A stretch of DNA of 64,000 nucleotides from Sphaerosporella brunnea (taxonomy: Eukaryota; Ascomycota; Pezizomycetes; Pezizales; Pyronemataceae): assembly GCA_008704415.1 (NCBI GenBank), contig VXIS01000031.1:186001-250000 (forward strand), written 5' to 3'. Every line of letters begins with the position of its first letter. Positions within the stretch are counted from its first letter, which is position 1. Made by a program: the position numbers and the translations under genes. The notes below the pieces were generated by a model, which had not been told where the DNA came from, did not search any database, and was given only the letters and a program-made list of their open reading frames with translations. This document shows, one piece after another, positions 20,801-29,176 of the stretch.

Positions 20801-23439
20801 CATCTGGCTAGTCTGCCAGTGGTCATGGGTTTCGTCACAAGGTACTCCAGTGCCTTGTGGTCAGTAATTACCGTAAATGGTATTCCTAATAGCTTTGTTT
20901 CGAATGCACCTAGTGCGTCAACTATAGCTAGAAGCTCCTGGTTGGTGGTGTTGTAATTTTCCTGGGTGGCGGTAAAGCGTCTGCTGTGTATCGCTGCGAT
21001 TCTAGACTTCGAATCTTCTAGATTCTTGCCATGACAAATGAATGCACCCGTCCCCACCCGAGATGCATCTGTCACCAGATACACCTTATCTTCGCCTGAC
21101 TTGATTCTGTCATATCGAAGCGGTGTGAGGGGTACATGTTTTCGGCAAAGATCCTTGATCTGCCGAAATGCATGGTCATGCAGGGCATCCCATCGCCACT
21201 CAGCATTTCCGGTTAATTCCGTGAGTGGTGCTAGGATAGTGGAGCTGTGAAAAAGGTGTGGTGCCACATAATTGATTACACCTAAAAAGCTTTGTAGCTG
21301 CTTTTTGTTTGTGGGTGTGCGCCAATCCTGTATTTTCCGAATTCTCTCTGGGTGTGGGTGGATCTCATGACCAGAGATAATGTGTCCTAGGAGGCGTAGC
21401 TGGGATGTCATGAACTGACATTTGTCCATCCTGAGATAGAACTTCGCTTTTGCAAGCTGCCGAAAAACTTGCTCAAGGTGTCGCATGTGTTCTTCTCGAG
21501 TTTCGGAAAAGATAAGGATGTCATCTAGGTACACCCATACAAATTTTCCGATGAATTCGCCTAAGATAGTGTTCATGCAGCGCATCATGGTTGCAGGAGC
21601 ATTGCAGTCTCCCTGCAGCATGACCTTAACTTGAAAAGAGCCGAGGTCATCTGCATTGATGACATTTAATTCTTCCGATGATGGCTCCACTCGCACCTGG
21701 TGATAGGCGTTGGAAAGGTCTAGCACTGACTTGAAGTTCGCTCTAGCAGCATCCTCTCGGATGTTATCTGCATGAGGCAGTGGCGTGTAGTCTCGTTCTG
21801 TGATGCTATTCCTATCTCGAAGGTCATTCACCCATCTCCATCCTTTGGAGGGTGGTATCTTTGGTGTTCCGAAAATTGAACATGGGAATCTGCCGGGTCC
21901 AGGCACTGCAATTCCCTGTTGTTTCCAATTGTCCAGGTGAGCAATTAGGTCCTTCCGGTAGGAGTCAGGAATACGCCTTGCATGGAACTTGAATTGCTCT
22001 AGTTTGTCTGGATCAAGTCTGACCACATGATTGCATCTATCACGTAGTGGAGGTAATCCTTCTGGTTCCTTCTCTGGGAATACTGTTGGAAACATCTTAT
22101 CGAAAGGTGGGATGTCTTCAGTAGTTGCTGATGATGTGAGAGAGAATGTTCTAGGCTGTCTTGTTGCACACTGAATGGTGGTGTCATGTTTCGGGAAGTG
22201 TGCTGTAGAATCTGCCGTATTCAGGTTCACATGGTTATCCTGAAGGAAAGGCATTCCTAGGATGATGTCGTATGAGCTGACTGCTACTATGAGAAACTTC
22301 GTTTTCTCAGTGCATCCTGGTTTAATTTCGACGTTGGCGTAAGCAAATCGATTGGCGTTTGTCTTGGATCCTTTCGCGGCCATGTGAATGGTGATAGGTT
22401 GCGGCAGTTCTCTGGTAAAGATGTTGTGTGTCTGGGCCCAACTGCTGGACATAAGATTCGTCCCTGTTGTCCCTGTGTCTAGAAGAACTCTCGCCTGCCT
22501 TCCGTTGACATTCATGTTGGTGACCATGTTGTTGATGTTGTCCTTCTTGCTATGTTCTGCTCGTGCAGTTTCGATGAATTCTTCCACAGTTGGTGGTAAG
22601 TTGTCTTCCATTATGTTGACAGTGGTTCTTGCTGATTGAATCCATTTGCCCTGTTGCTGATTTCGTTGCTTGGCTCTGCATTCGTTGATGAAGTGTCCTG
22701 CCTTCTTGCAGTAGAAGCACTTCTTCTCCTGTCTGAGTTGCGCTTTCTCATGGTCTGAAAGCTTCTTGAATTGCTTGTTGTTCCTTCCTTGGTTTCCTCG
22801 TCCTGAGTTGTTGTTGTTCTTGCTGAACTGAGGATTCATAGCATTGCTAGAATGGTGTTGTCCATTTCGATTCAATTGTTGCGGTCGTCCATACTTTCCA
22901 GCTTGGAAAAGAGCGGCATCCTTTCGTTCCGCTAGCTTCTTGACGTCTTCCCATTTCGCTGTCGATCGATCCACAACCTCAGGCTCAACTGCATAGCGAA
23001 GATCTGGGTGCATAGCATCCAAGAATCGCTGGATTTTGACCTGGGTGTTGATGGCTTTTCCAATTCGAGCTGCTACTTTCTCAAGTCGAATGGCAGTGGC
23101 GTTGATGCGGTCCACCCTGCCATTTCGAGTCTGAGAGATCTTATACCAATCATCCCAATATCGATTGACTTCTGTGGATGGAATGATATGGTTCTTGAGC
23201 TTAGTGAGAAACTCATCGAAGTTCATGGTGCCTTCCATGCGTTTGGTATGGTAGAACTCCTTTGCTGTTCCGCTGAGGAAGTACTGAAGCACTAGGAGTT
23301 TCTTGTCGTTGTCTTGAAGCCCTGAAAGCGTCAGGTAGTCCTTGACTTCCTGTAGCCATGCGTCGATGGTGGCTGCATCTCTATCCTGGTTGTCTCCTGA
23401 ATAGGTTCGTGGCTTTGGGACTTTAAACTTTTCTGCCAT
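17869..23439 (-). CDS. Gag-Pol polyprotein of chromovirus copy B
   Basis: One frame of 1856 codons runs from the first ATG to a TAA at 17869. In order it holds the Gag core, a CCHC zinc knuckle (about 241-254, CFYCKKAGHFINEC), an aspartic protease (DTG at 321-323), reverse transcriptase (YLDD at 637-640), RNase H (about 786-905), a 490-residue polar linker, and integrase. The integrase has an HHCC zinc finger (H1405, H1410, C1440, C1443) and catalytic D1473, D1533 and E1569. A chromodomain follows at about 1763-1816, then a 40-residue tail. Gag and Pol are fused without a frameshift. The linker contains an acidic stretch and a Cys/His cluster (CDP..WTAC..GCPYH). The same frame stays open upstream of the ATG to 24249. 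Chromodomains of this kind usually bind methylated histone H3 and guide integration. Confidence 0.95.
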   Translation of the reverse strand: MAEKFKVPKPRTYSGDNQDRDAATIDAWLQEVKDYLTLSGLQDNDKKLLVLQYFLSGTAKEFYHTKRMEGTMNFDEFLTKLKNHIIPSTEVNRYWDDWYKISQTRNGRVDRINATAIRLEKVAARIGKAINTQVKIQRFLDAMHPDLRYAVEPEVVDRSTAKWEDVKKLAERKDAALFQAGKYGRPQQLNRNGQHHSSNAMNPQFSKNNNNSGRGNQGRNNKQFKKLSDHEKAQLRQEKKCFYCKKAGHFINECRAKQRNQQQGKWIQSARTTVNIMEDNLPPTVEEFIETARAEHSKKDNINNMVTNMNVNGRQARVLLDTGTTGTNLMSSSWAQTHNIFTRELPQPITIHMAAKGSKTNANRFAYANVEIKPGCTEKTKFLIVAVSSYDIILGMPFLQDNHVNLNTADSTAHFPKHDTTIQCATRQPRTFSLTSSATTEDIPPFDKMFPTVFPEKEPEGLPPLRDRCNHVVRLDPDKLEQFKFHARRIPDSYRKDLIAHLDNWKQQGIAVPGPGRFPCSIFGTPKIPPSKGWRWVNDLRDRNSITERDYTPLPHADNIREDAARANFKSVLDLSNAYHQVRVEPSSEELNVINADDLGSFQVKVMLQGDCNAPATMMRCMNTILGEFIGKFVWVYLDDILIFSETREEHMRHLEQVFRQLAKAKFYLRMDKCQFMTSQLRLLGHIISGHEIHPHPERIRKIQDWRTPTNKKQLQSFLGVINYVAPHLFHSSTILAPLTELTGNAEWRWDALHDHAFRQIKDLCRKHVPLTPLRYDRIKSGEDKVYLVTDASRVGTGAFICHGKNLEDSKSRIAAIHSRRFTATQENYNTTNQELLAIVDALGAFETKLLGIPFTVITDHKALEYLVTKPMTTGRLARWLEYIQMFDFQIQHTPGESNQLADTLSRLYEDEDKEITPPDEFLHENLKPEDFGSIDSLLNPTTSIPQQTTSTETYKLSSHFPHALQVSNEMSTSNNKPSASLRPKGASRYERCDPNLHWTACHSRDGCPYHYSSGFMETFSTWKSNSQYHAQFESDSDDEFYDSPDEDTDMDDSFGPDSECPDPDEDPIGNYEWLVHHGYITYANSSRAPALQWSPESGAPRPKFPQERQHPDGPWWKQDIPRQVQTFTTTPTPRTLPDQQQNNQENPQRIQDEVTPFQTYAIAPRRNPLLVDKDPIEGGNRQVYGQAEANPGGVCALLQAATHQDSQISNPSSHRHLVPRLQRERPIEPISPPMEPIPSDPQAFLTRAQARKEQEKKDKESAEHDQGSNKDFEGEGTQQKIQPSISDETPLLDKEDAEMFEPPQHPPGNRSQEVIHYDTRNRVPAFFLDNHIGKAMLPTFKQAYEDDPMVKNGIRKPFHWHDTGYVVLDDPSITSNLRVYVPNAVLSRDNPSSSVRHVIMQSCHKSVGHQGTEKTYILCRQSFYWPRMKQDIDEFCRECLECQRNKDATTKPIGEARLLEIPLRPWESIAIDFLGPFNSSDGFKHIMVIIDRFSSGLVLVPLKDGFSAKDVTDVFIKHYYARYGLPESIVSDRDPRFTSQFWQGLHKQIGTDLLMATAFHQNTNGQVERANRTIGQMLRIFTNNKQADWSRHLWRVEHAFNHSPSTTIKRTPHEVQFGHIPRILPVEFDSNVPAVNEYLEQQKINNAVARDALLAARHRQASIAAKRRNPKVQLQVGQWVFYKRRSRGKGKVRKLMEVWEGPYRIAKVDEDTGNCTLELPKNKRVYPIFAQDKLKLFQRISDKTIPPPPSSYDDEEEDDHTLYNIKEILDHKKINGIDYWYISWENYGPENNSWEPDENVRNTGADSIQEFLSKRTQDYTSTAVTLPPDFFFPSDDSFCSSPMSSIASSAFEVRE

Positions 23440-24249
23440 GGCGGTGGTTGCTTGGACTTCGATTCTGGGCCTGAAAAGTTGTTTCCTTGGGGACTGTGGG
23501 TTTGGATTTTCTTCTTCTGAGCTGGATTCGTCCTCTTCAAATCCTCCTGGTGGTCTTGGAGTTTCTTCGTGGCTAGTGTCTCTGACCTCGTGTGGTGGAG
23601 GAGTTGTTTGCCTTGTCAAGTCCAGGTAATCTTGGATGGCTTTGTTTGTTGATGCTGTTAGAGCCGAGTCTGATTTGAATCTTCCTTCTTCGTATAGGCG
23701 TTGCCAAGTCTGAAGTAAACCTTTGGCTCGTTCTTTGGTTTCTTCGGTCGTAGCTTGCTGTATCTCTTGCTCAAGCTTTTCGAATCGTGGAGTGAATTGT
23801 TCCAATCGAAAATTGTGAAGCTCCTTCTCAAGTTGGTTAAATTCGGTGTTGCTCTCAATGAGGAGTTCGTAGTTATAGAGCTGGTCTGATCCAGTACTTT
23901 TGGGAATCCAATCAAGGACAACTTCTATGTGGTCCTGAAGGTCCTGTAGACGCTTGCGTGCTTCGTGTTCCGATTTAAAAATCTGTGTAATTGGCGGTCG
24001 ATTGGTACTGGTCTCAGAGACTTCTGATTCGGCTTCTGATTCTGAGTGGGCTGATTGAGAGGCTTCGGTTTCCTCTGGTTGCTTCTTTCGTGGTCTGCCT
24101 CTCTTCTTTGGTTGTTGTCTCTGTTCCTCTGCTTCGTCGTGGAGCGCTTGAATGACCTCTTCTGTGGGTATTTCTGGATTGAGGCGTTGGCTCCTTCTTG
24201 TTGCTGTTGGTTGCTCCGTGGTGATGGCTGTTGTGCACTTCCCTGAGGC
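23440..24249 (-). CDS. AUG-less in-frame N-terminal extension of Gag (copy B)
   Basis: The Gag-Pol frame remains open for 270 codons above its first ATG and ends at a stop at 24252..24250. The encoded stretch is charged, with an AT-hook-like GRPRKK near its start and repeated Glu/Lys segments. In a hand comparison with copy C, seven of ten substitutions in this stretch are silent in this frame, which argues for translation. No ATG occurs on this strand anywhere between the LTR and 23440. The best non-AUG start I see is ACG at 24219..24217 in the context ACCACGG, which is also present in A and C. A spliced leader supplying the AUG is the alternative. Confidence 0.55.
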
Positions 24250-24653
24250 TTAGGCACTCGGGAATGCTATCGAGGAATTGTTGTCTGTATAGCTCGCGTC
24301 GAGAGCTCTTGAATAGAATCGTGCAGGGCTGTCTCCTGATCGATCTAACTATTCGTCTTAAAGCTTAACCCGGGACTGCTGATACCTCTGCCGGTTAACT
24401 AAGGCCTTGTTGACGCTTGTCGTTCCTAGGATTGTCTTAAAGACTCGAAAATGTATTGTTGTGCTTGTCGTGCTTAAAGTGAGTCGTACTTGTGGTTGTG
24501 TCTTGGTTCGTGATATCGATATGTCGTAAATTCGGAAATTTCCTGGCCAGCAGGGCGGCTTCGAGTAGGGGAGAACCAGGTGATCAGTCTGGTCTGAGGA
24601 TCAAAGATTGTAGGTTGGGTAGAGAGAAAAGATACTGGTCGGAGTGAAAAAAA

Positions 24654-25165
24654 TGTAACCTTTTCGTGAGCTTATAAGATCCGCTATTTCACAGATGCAA
24701 ATAAACTCAGAACCGTTTGTGTATCTGACTTGATAAATACCAAGAGAATACTCGCACTCAGGTCACTGATCAACTCAGTATTTATTGATGATAGTCGATA
24801 CAATCTGGGCTGCTCGAAAGGCCGTATCGAAAGAAGAGAAAAGAATGAATGTAGGAAAAGCTCGTAGCTTTTATAGCCAACGATGCTGAGTACATCATGT
24901 GATAACAATCTGGTGGCAAATTCGAAACTAAGGAAAGAATGGTCTAGAAGACCTGCAAGTCTGCCTTGTGGAAACTAGAAGATTCCAAAGTGACGTAGCA
25001 TCGAAGGGGCTAGAAAGTGCTAGAAACATGGTGACAAAACATAGTAAAGAAAGTAATGGAAACTCGTAGAATGCTGTTATCATACCATCGTTACTGCCTT
25101 ATAGTTTTATATCTTAGTAAGGAAATACGTAAGAAAGAAACCATAGTAAGTGTAATAATCTTACA
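24654..25165 (-). repeat. 5' LTR of copy B
   Basis: This 512-bp LTR is bounded by TGTAA and TTACA and followed by the right CCGTA duplication at 25166..25170. On the minus strand it carries TATAAAA at 24875..24869 and AATAAA at 24786..24781. The order fits a promoter in U3 and a polyadenylation signal in R. Confidence 0.95.
24869..24875 (-). promoter_or_regulatory. TATA box in the LTR of copy B
   Basis: TATAAAA in the context GGCTATAAAAGC lies in the middle of the LTR on the element's sense strand. Transcription would start roughly 30 bases on, near 24840, upstream of the AATAAA at 24786..24781. All five LTRs in the window share it. No ATG occurs between this point and the Gag ATG. Confidence 0.6.
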
Positions 25166-25187
25166 CCGTAGGCTGCATCACTGACCA

Positions 25188-25922
25188 CTATTTGTGACGC
25201 TTTGCGGCTGCTTCTGCGCATAGGCGCTCTGCCTGAATGCATTGCTCCAAAAACCACTCTTCGTCTGGGGACATCTTGCGCGTGTTTGAGGCCAGCCCAT
25301 TCAATTGGGCAATGATGTGGTTAGCGGAAATCCGGGCTTCGTCCATAGCTCGACGCATGTTGGTTATCGCTTGCAAACGCTGATTGCTGCCAAACCGAGA
25401 GTCCGCCAAAATAGAGTGTTTTTCTTCATCTCTCACACGTTGTGCAGTGTTGCAGCTCATCTCAATGGCACTTGCTTCATCCCAGAACCACTTTTCATCG
25501 GTATCATCTGTTCGGCAATCCGCCGGCTCGGCCTGGATAGCGATGTTTCTGTCACACTCCAGGCGTTCGTATCGCTTCGGGGACCCGGTGGCAGCCGTCT
25601 CCAATGGGCTGATGCTGGTGAGCAGTGAACGCGGTTGTGCAAGCACAGGAAGTAGTTGTGTTGTACCTGGTGGGGCTATATGGCGACCAGCAGTATTGAA
25701 TAATGGGACACAAGACTGTGGCGAAAATGCGTCGCTCATCGTTCGGTTTAGTGTTGTGAAGGGGCTTTGCGCCATTGACCGTCCACAGTGACCTGCCAGG
25801 GCCGATTGGTTCGATATTTGGTAACGCACCGGTGAGGGTGAAGGCTCACCTTTGAGTGGGGCTTGAGGCGAGGGAGTGCTGGCGAGCCGTCGTGACGCTC
25901 GCTGATCGTGCTTAGCGGTCAT
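25188..25922 (-). CDS. hypothetical protein with helical C-terminal domain, 244 aa
   Basis: A single frame runs from a true ATG at 25922 to a stop at 25188. The first 125 residues are Pro/Ser-rich and look disordered. From about residue 140 the sequence is acidic and helical, with KWFWDEASAIEM, an Arg/Glu stretch, a NHIIAQLNGLAS core, DEEWF, and a Cys/Ala/Glu-rich end. The same C-terminal plan occurs in the frameshifted copy at 28170..27554, so this is a small local gene family. I know no named family for it. Copy B inserted just downstream of the stop and may have replaced the native terminator. Confidence 0.6.
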   Translation of the reverse strand: MTAKHDQRASRRLASTPSPQAPLKGEPSPSPVRYQISNQSALAGHCGRSMAQSPFTTLNRTMSDAFSPQSCVPLFNTAGRHIAPPGTTQLLPVLAQPRSLLTSISPLETAATGSPKRYERLECDRNIAIQAEPADCRTDDTDEKWFWDEASAIEMSCNTAQRVRDEEKHSILADSRFGSNQRLQAITNMRRAMDEARISANHIIAQLNGLASNTRKMSPDEEWFLEQCIQAERLCAEAAAKRHK

Positions 25923-27553
25923 GATACCCGTGGTTGACGTGACAGCTCGATTGGTGTTGCTTTGATACTAGGTCTGTTGGCGGTGCGGGTGGTTGTTGGT
26001 TGATGTTGGGAGGGCACATTGTCTGTGGGCGCAGAGTTGGCATACGCCCTGGCACCCAAATAAGAATACCATGGTTTCCGATGTTTTTAATAGAAAGCCA
26101 TAGAAAATGAACCAAGTGTTCCCGATGCCAGTTCCAATATATTTGAACGACGCGTGGAATGAATCCCTTCTGCAAACAACATGAGTTCTATTGACTTCAT
26201 TCACTGGAGAGCACGGCGTAGCCGTCATCAGCTGACTATTCCTCCCGCTCCTAGCTGTCGATGCCAGAGGTCGCCCGAAAATAGAATTCATGTGAATATT
26301 ACTTTGCCGTCGTCAATGTTTCAGGTGCAACATGAGCGGTTGCATCAGATGCGCCATCGTTACACTGCGTAGTCGTGCTCGCAGATTCCTGCGACGTGCA
26401 ACGCCTGCACCGGAGAAAACCCAACGAACGCCGGCTTTGTTGGCACACGCCGGACCACGTTGCATAGAAGCCAGCGCTCAAAGCCCTTCAAGATACGGAC
26501 GCGTCGACAATCGGACCAACTGTTCCAGTCAGCGATTATTTTCCCTGTTTATGATCCTCCTCCTCCTCGAGACATACTCTAGCCGCACCACCACCGATGT
26601 CAGAGAGGATTGACGGCACAGAAAGGTCACGCTGTACCATCTGTTTCGCATCCGGTTACGCTCAGTCGGTACCCTAGCACGAGGGTTCTCGTTCTGCATT
26701 CCATGGCTGGTATTGGGCCATACAAACATTGCTGCTCCGTTGAAGATATGGTCGAGGGTTTCGGGATCTTTGGTTTGCGTTGTTGGTATACCGTGGCGGC
26801 AGAGCGTTACCATCGTGACCAAGCTGACTTTAACGCTACTAGTCGATGACCTTTGCATTCGTCTTAACGATCTTCAGACATAGCAACCACATCCACCGGC
26901 CTGTGCAAATGATGGCATGTGCGATATTTTGGTCAAATCGGGTCCACGTTTGTCGGCCGTTGGGAGTCGGCCGGTAAATGGCCCTACATGCAGGCGGATT
27001 TGAGCGTGAGATATGCCGCACCGGAGAACCTCATCATCGGAGCGGTCTTCCTATTATCATTCTATTATCTTGGGCCCCGACAGGTGGTAACAGTGCGCCA
27101 TACGAGAGCCCCGAATGACGGTCAGATCGAAGATCCATGGTACCCAGGTGTTGATTACGTGAGTGCAACCATTGTGGCGTCTATTTGCTAGTACAGCCGC
27201 TGACTGTGGACATCTTTGGGGATTTTTTGCGTATCATAGGAATTCAGTGCTTCACATCAAACTTTTGGTTGCCAGGTTATTGAAGTAGGATTGTTTGAAT
27301 ACAACGTCCACGGCATAATGCGAATCATACAGCACCTCAGGACGCACCACAGCGTTCAAAAGTTCACAATCTGCACTTACTATTAGGATAATTCAACAAC
27401 TCACACGACGTCTTGCAATCGGTTGTTACAAATCACGTGCCAGTTCCTCGTATTAGACAGATCAAAGAAGAATCTGACATCGCCAGTCGCCCAGACCACA
27501 ATCCTCCACTGCCCAGCAAAATATTTCAAGTGTGTCTCTCCAGACTGGCATGG
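25923..27553. other. intergenic stretch between two paralogues
   Basis: The short frames here look like shadows. I see no exon chain, RNA gene or clear repeat. The stretch separates two related minus-strand genes and probably includes the promoter of the 25922 gene and the 3' flank of its paralogue. Confidence 0.45.
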
Positions 27554-28170
27554 TCATGCGTTGGCCAACTTCGCTGCTGCAGCCTCACGGCCCTTCTGTC
27601 GCACCGCGCCTTCTGTGCAGAGGCGCTCAGCTTGAAGACACTGCTGCAAAACCACTCCTCTTCGATGCATAACGTATCCGCTGTTGAGATACCTCCATTC
27701 AGCTGTGCTATGATTTCGTTGGTGTGAGCTTGCGCTTCGATTATAGCTTGGCGCATTCTGGTTATCGCATCCGCACTCTGATCGTTGCCGACAGAACCAG
27801 CACGATTTTCCTTGTCGCGCGAACGCTGCGCTTCCGAGCAGTTTATTTGAATTGCTGTCACTTGGTTCCAGAACCAGGGCTCATCCGGATCATCGCTGTC
27901 GCGAACTGCGTTCTGGGAAGGGCATGCGATATTGAGACGTTCTGTGAGGTAAGAAGACGCTGTCGCTGTCGCCGGTTTCACCGTACTGGCCGCCAGTTTT
28001 TTGAAGGGATTGGGACCGATGGGTACTGGAGTAGAGCGACGGCGGGGTATTCGATTGTAGTTAACTGAGGCACTCGCCAATTTCAAAATATTTCGGACAC
28101 TGGATTTTACCCGGCTTTCGACAGAGATTGTCCGGGCCCCGGCAATTGCGCAGGAGAGACACACCGTCAC
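27554..28170 (-). pseudogene. frameshifted paralogue of the 244-aa protein
   Basis: The minus-strand frame from 28170 to 27526 matches the C-terminal domain at 25922..25188: PWFWNQVTAIQI, QRSRDKENR, NEIIAQLNG, EEEWF. After EEEWF the match moves to another frame, which ends at a TGA at 27556..27554 and restores the QCLQAERLC pattern of the intact paralogue. The cause is one base missing from a T run at 27648..27651: four Ts where the paralogue has five. No ATG opens the upstream part; the frame there starts with GTG and passes into an inverted repeat at 28071..28115, so the 5' end may be spliced or replaced. A sequencing error in the homopolymer is an alternative to true decay. Confidence 0.55.
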
Positions 28171-28373
28171 AGCTACTGAGCTCCATCACATACCTCTGTG
28201 GACTATGGAACGCGCCATTATGGTCAAGAGATTGAATACTTTGATAGTTGGGACTCGGGAGCACAGCGGGAGCTTGGGAGCTTGAGAGCGGGGGCGCTCG
28301 TCGAGGCGCCGGCCGGACCTTGTCCAAAGCTGGGTAAAACCAAGTGTCCGAAATATTTTGAAATTGGTGAGTT
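28071..28373. repeat. inverted repeat with 45-bp arms, possible MITE
   Basis: The arms at 28071..28115 and 28329..28373 are near-complementary over about 45 bp, both containing the core CCGAAATATTTTGAAATTGG. The interior is about 213 bp. No convincing target duplication is visible. The left arm overlaps the 5' side of the frameshifted paralogue. Confidence 0.55.
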
Positions 28374-28525
28374 TATCCCGCACCCTACATCTTTCCACTT
28401 GTGTGTGGAAACCCTATTGACAAAACTCATTTCGTTCCCTCCATACCTGATACAATTAAACATCCACTGTTAGATATATATGTTGCCGTCCGTATGCGAC
28501 CAAATCCTCGTCGCGATTGAGAGGT

Positions 28526-29176
28526 CCCAGTCGCGACTGGGCTCCACATGGCGACTGCTACAGCAGAGGTTCGTGAGTGGCAATACTCGTACTCTACTGA
28601 CAGTTGAGACTAGAAGTTCCTCACTAAATCATATACTTCAAACACACACCTATCGTAATAACGCGGGCGCCTTATCTAATTATGCTGATGTCGGAATCAT
28701 GAAGCTGACTGTTTCCCTATTACACCGACGATGACCTATCTACATGTACAAAAACCAGCCCAAAATGCCGCACCGTCGTCGAGGCAGTGGAAGCAAAAAC
28801 GCAAGGAAATTGGCAAGCGAGGGGAACGAATGAGGAGAACGAGGAGCACAAGGAGAACGAGGAGAACAAGCGGAATGAGGAGAACGAGGAGAATGAGGAG
28901 AACGAGGAGAATCAGAAGGGTGACGAGGGCGAAGGTGATGAAAAAGAGATTTGGCGATGTTTCTCCGTATTGAACCAGCAGTGAAAGTTCCATTCATTCG
29001 CTCAAGGTCCTGAGAGTACCACAATCATACTCAGTGGCATAGCAATAAACGGAAAAAGGTCATTTTCAAAGCGTGGTATTCTCTGCTCTACAGCAATTAA
29101 CTACTTGTTCGCCTGTACGACCTCCTAGTCGCGGATGGGAATACCAGTCGCGATGTGGAGCCCAGTCAAGACTGGG
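28526..29176. repeat. inverted repeat with 35-bp arms, possible non-autonomous DNA transposon
   Basis: The arms at 28526..28560 and 29142..29176 match in inverted orientation at 31 of 35 positions. Each arm itself begins with a near-palindrome (CCCAGTC..GACTGGG). The interior of about 580 bp codes for nothing I recognise. Target duplications are not clear. Confidence 0.5.
28826..28920. repeat. GAG/AAC-rich minisatellite
   Basis: Imperfect repeats of the type gaggagaacgag run through this stretch. They produce Arg-rich, Glu-rich and Leu-rich open frames in three directions, none of which I take as a gene. Confidence 0.8.

Larger units (their letters stand above)
17330..25165 (-). mobile_element. 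full-length Ty3/gypsy chromovirus, copy B
   Basis: The element is 7836 bp, bounded by 512-bp LTRs (17330..17841 and 24654..25165) and by a perfect 5-bp target duplication, CCGTA, at 17325..17329 and 25166..25170. One intact Gag-Pol frame and a polypurine tract (AAGGGGAAG) against the 3' LTR make it look autonomous. The two LTRs differ at one position that I could find (17372 G against 24699 A), which implies recent insertion. It lies 22 bp beyond the stop codon of the minus-strand gene ending at 25188 and has the same orientation as that gene. Confidence 0.97.

Noticed and set aside
28731..28993. Arg-rich, Glu-rich and Leu-rich frames over the GAG/AAC minisatellite
   Set aside because: These are compositional artefacts of the simple repeat, present in several frames and both strands.
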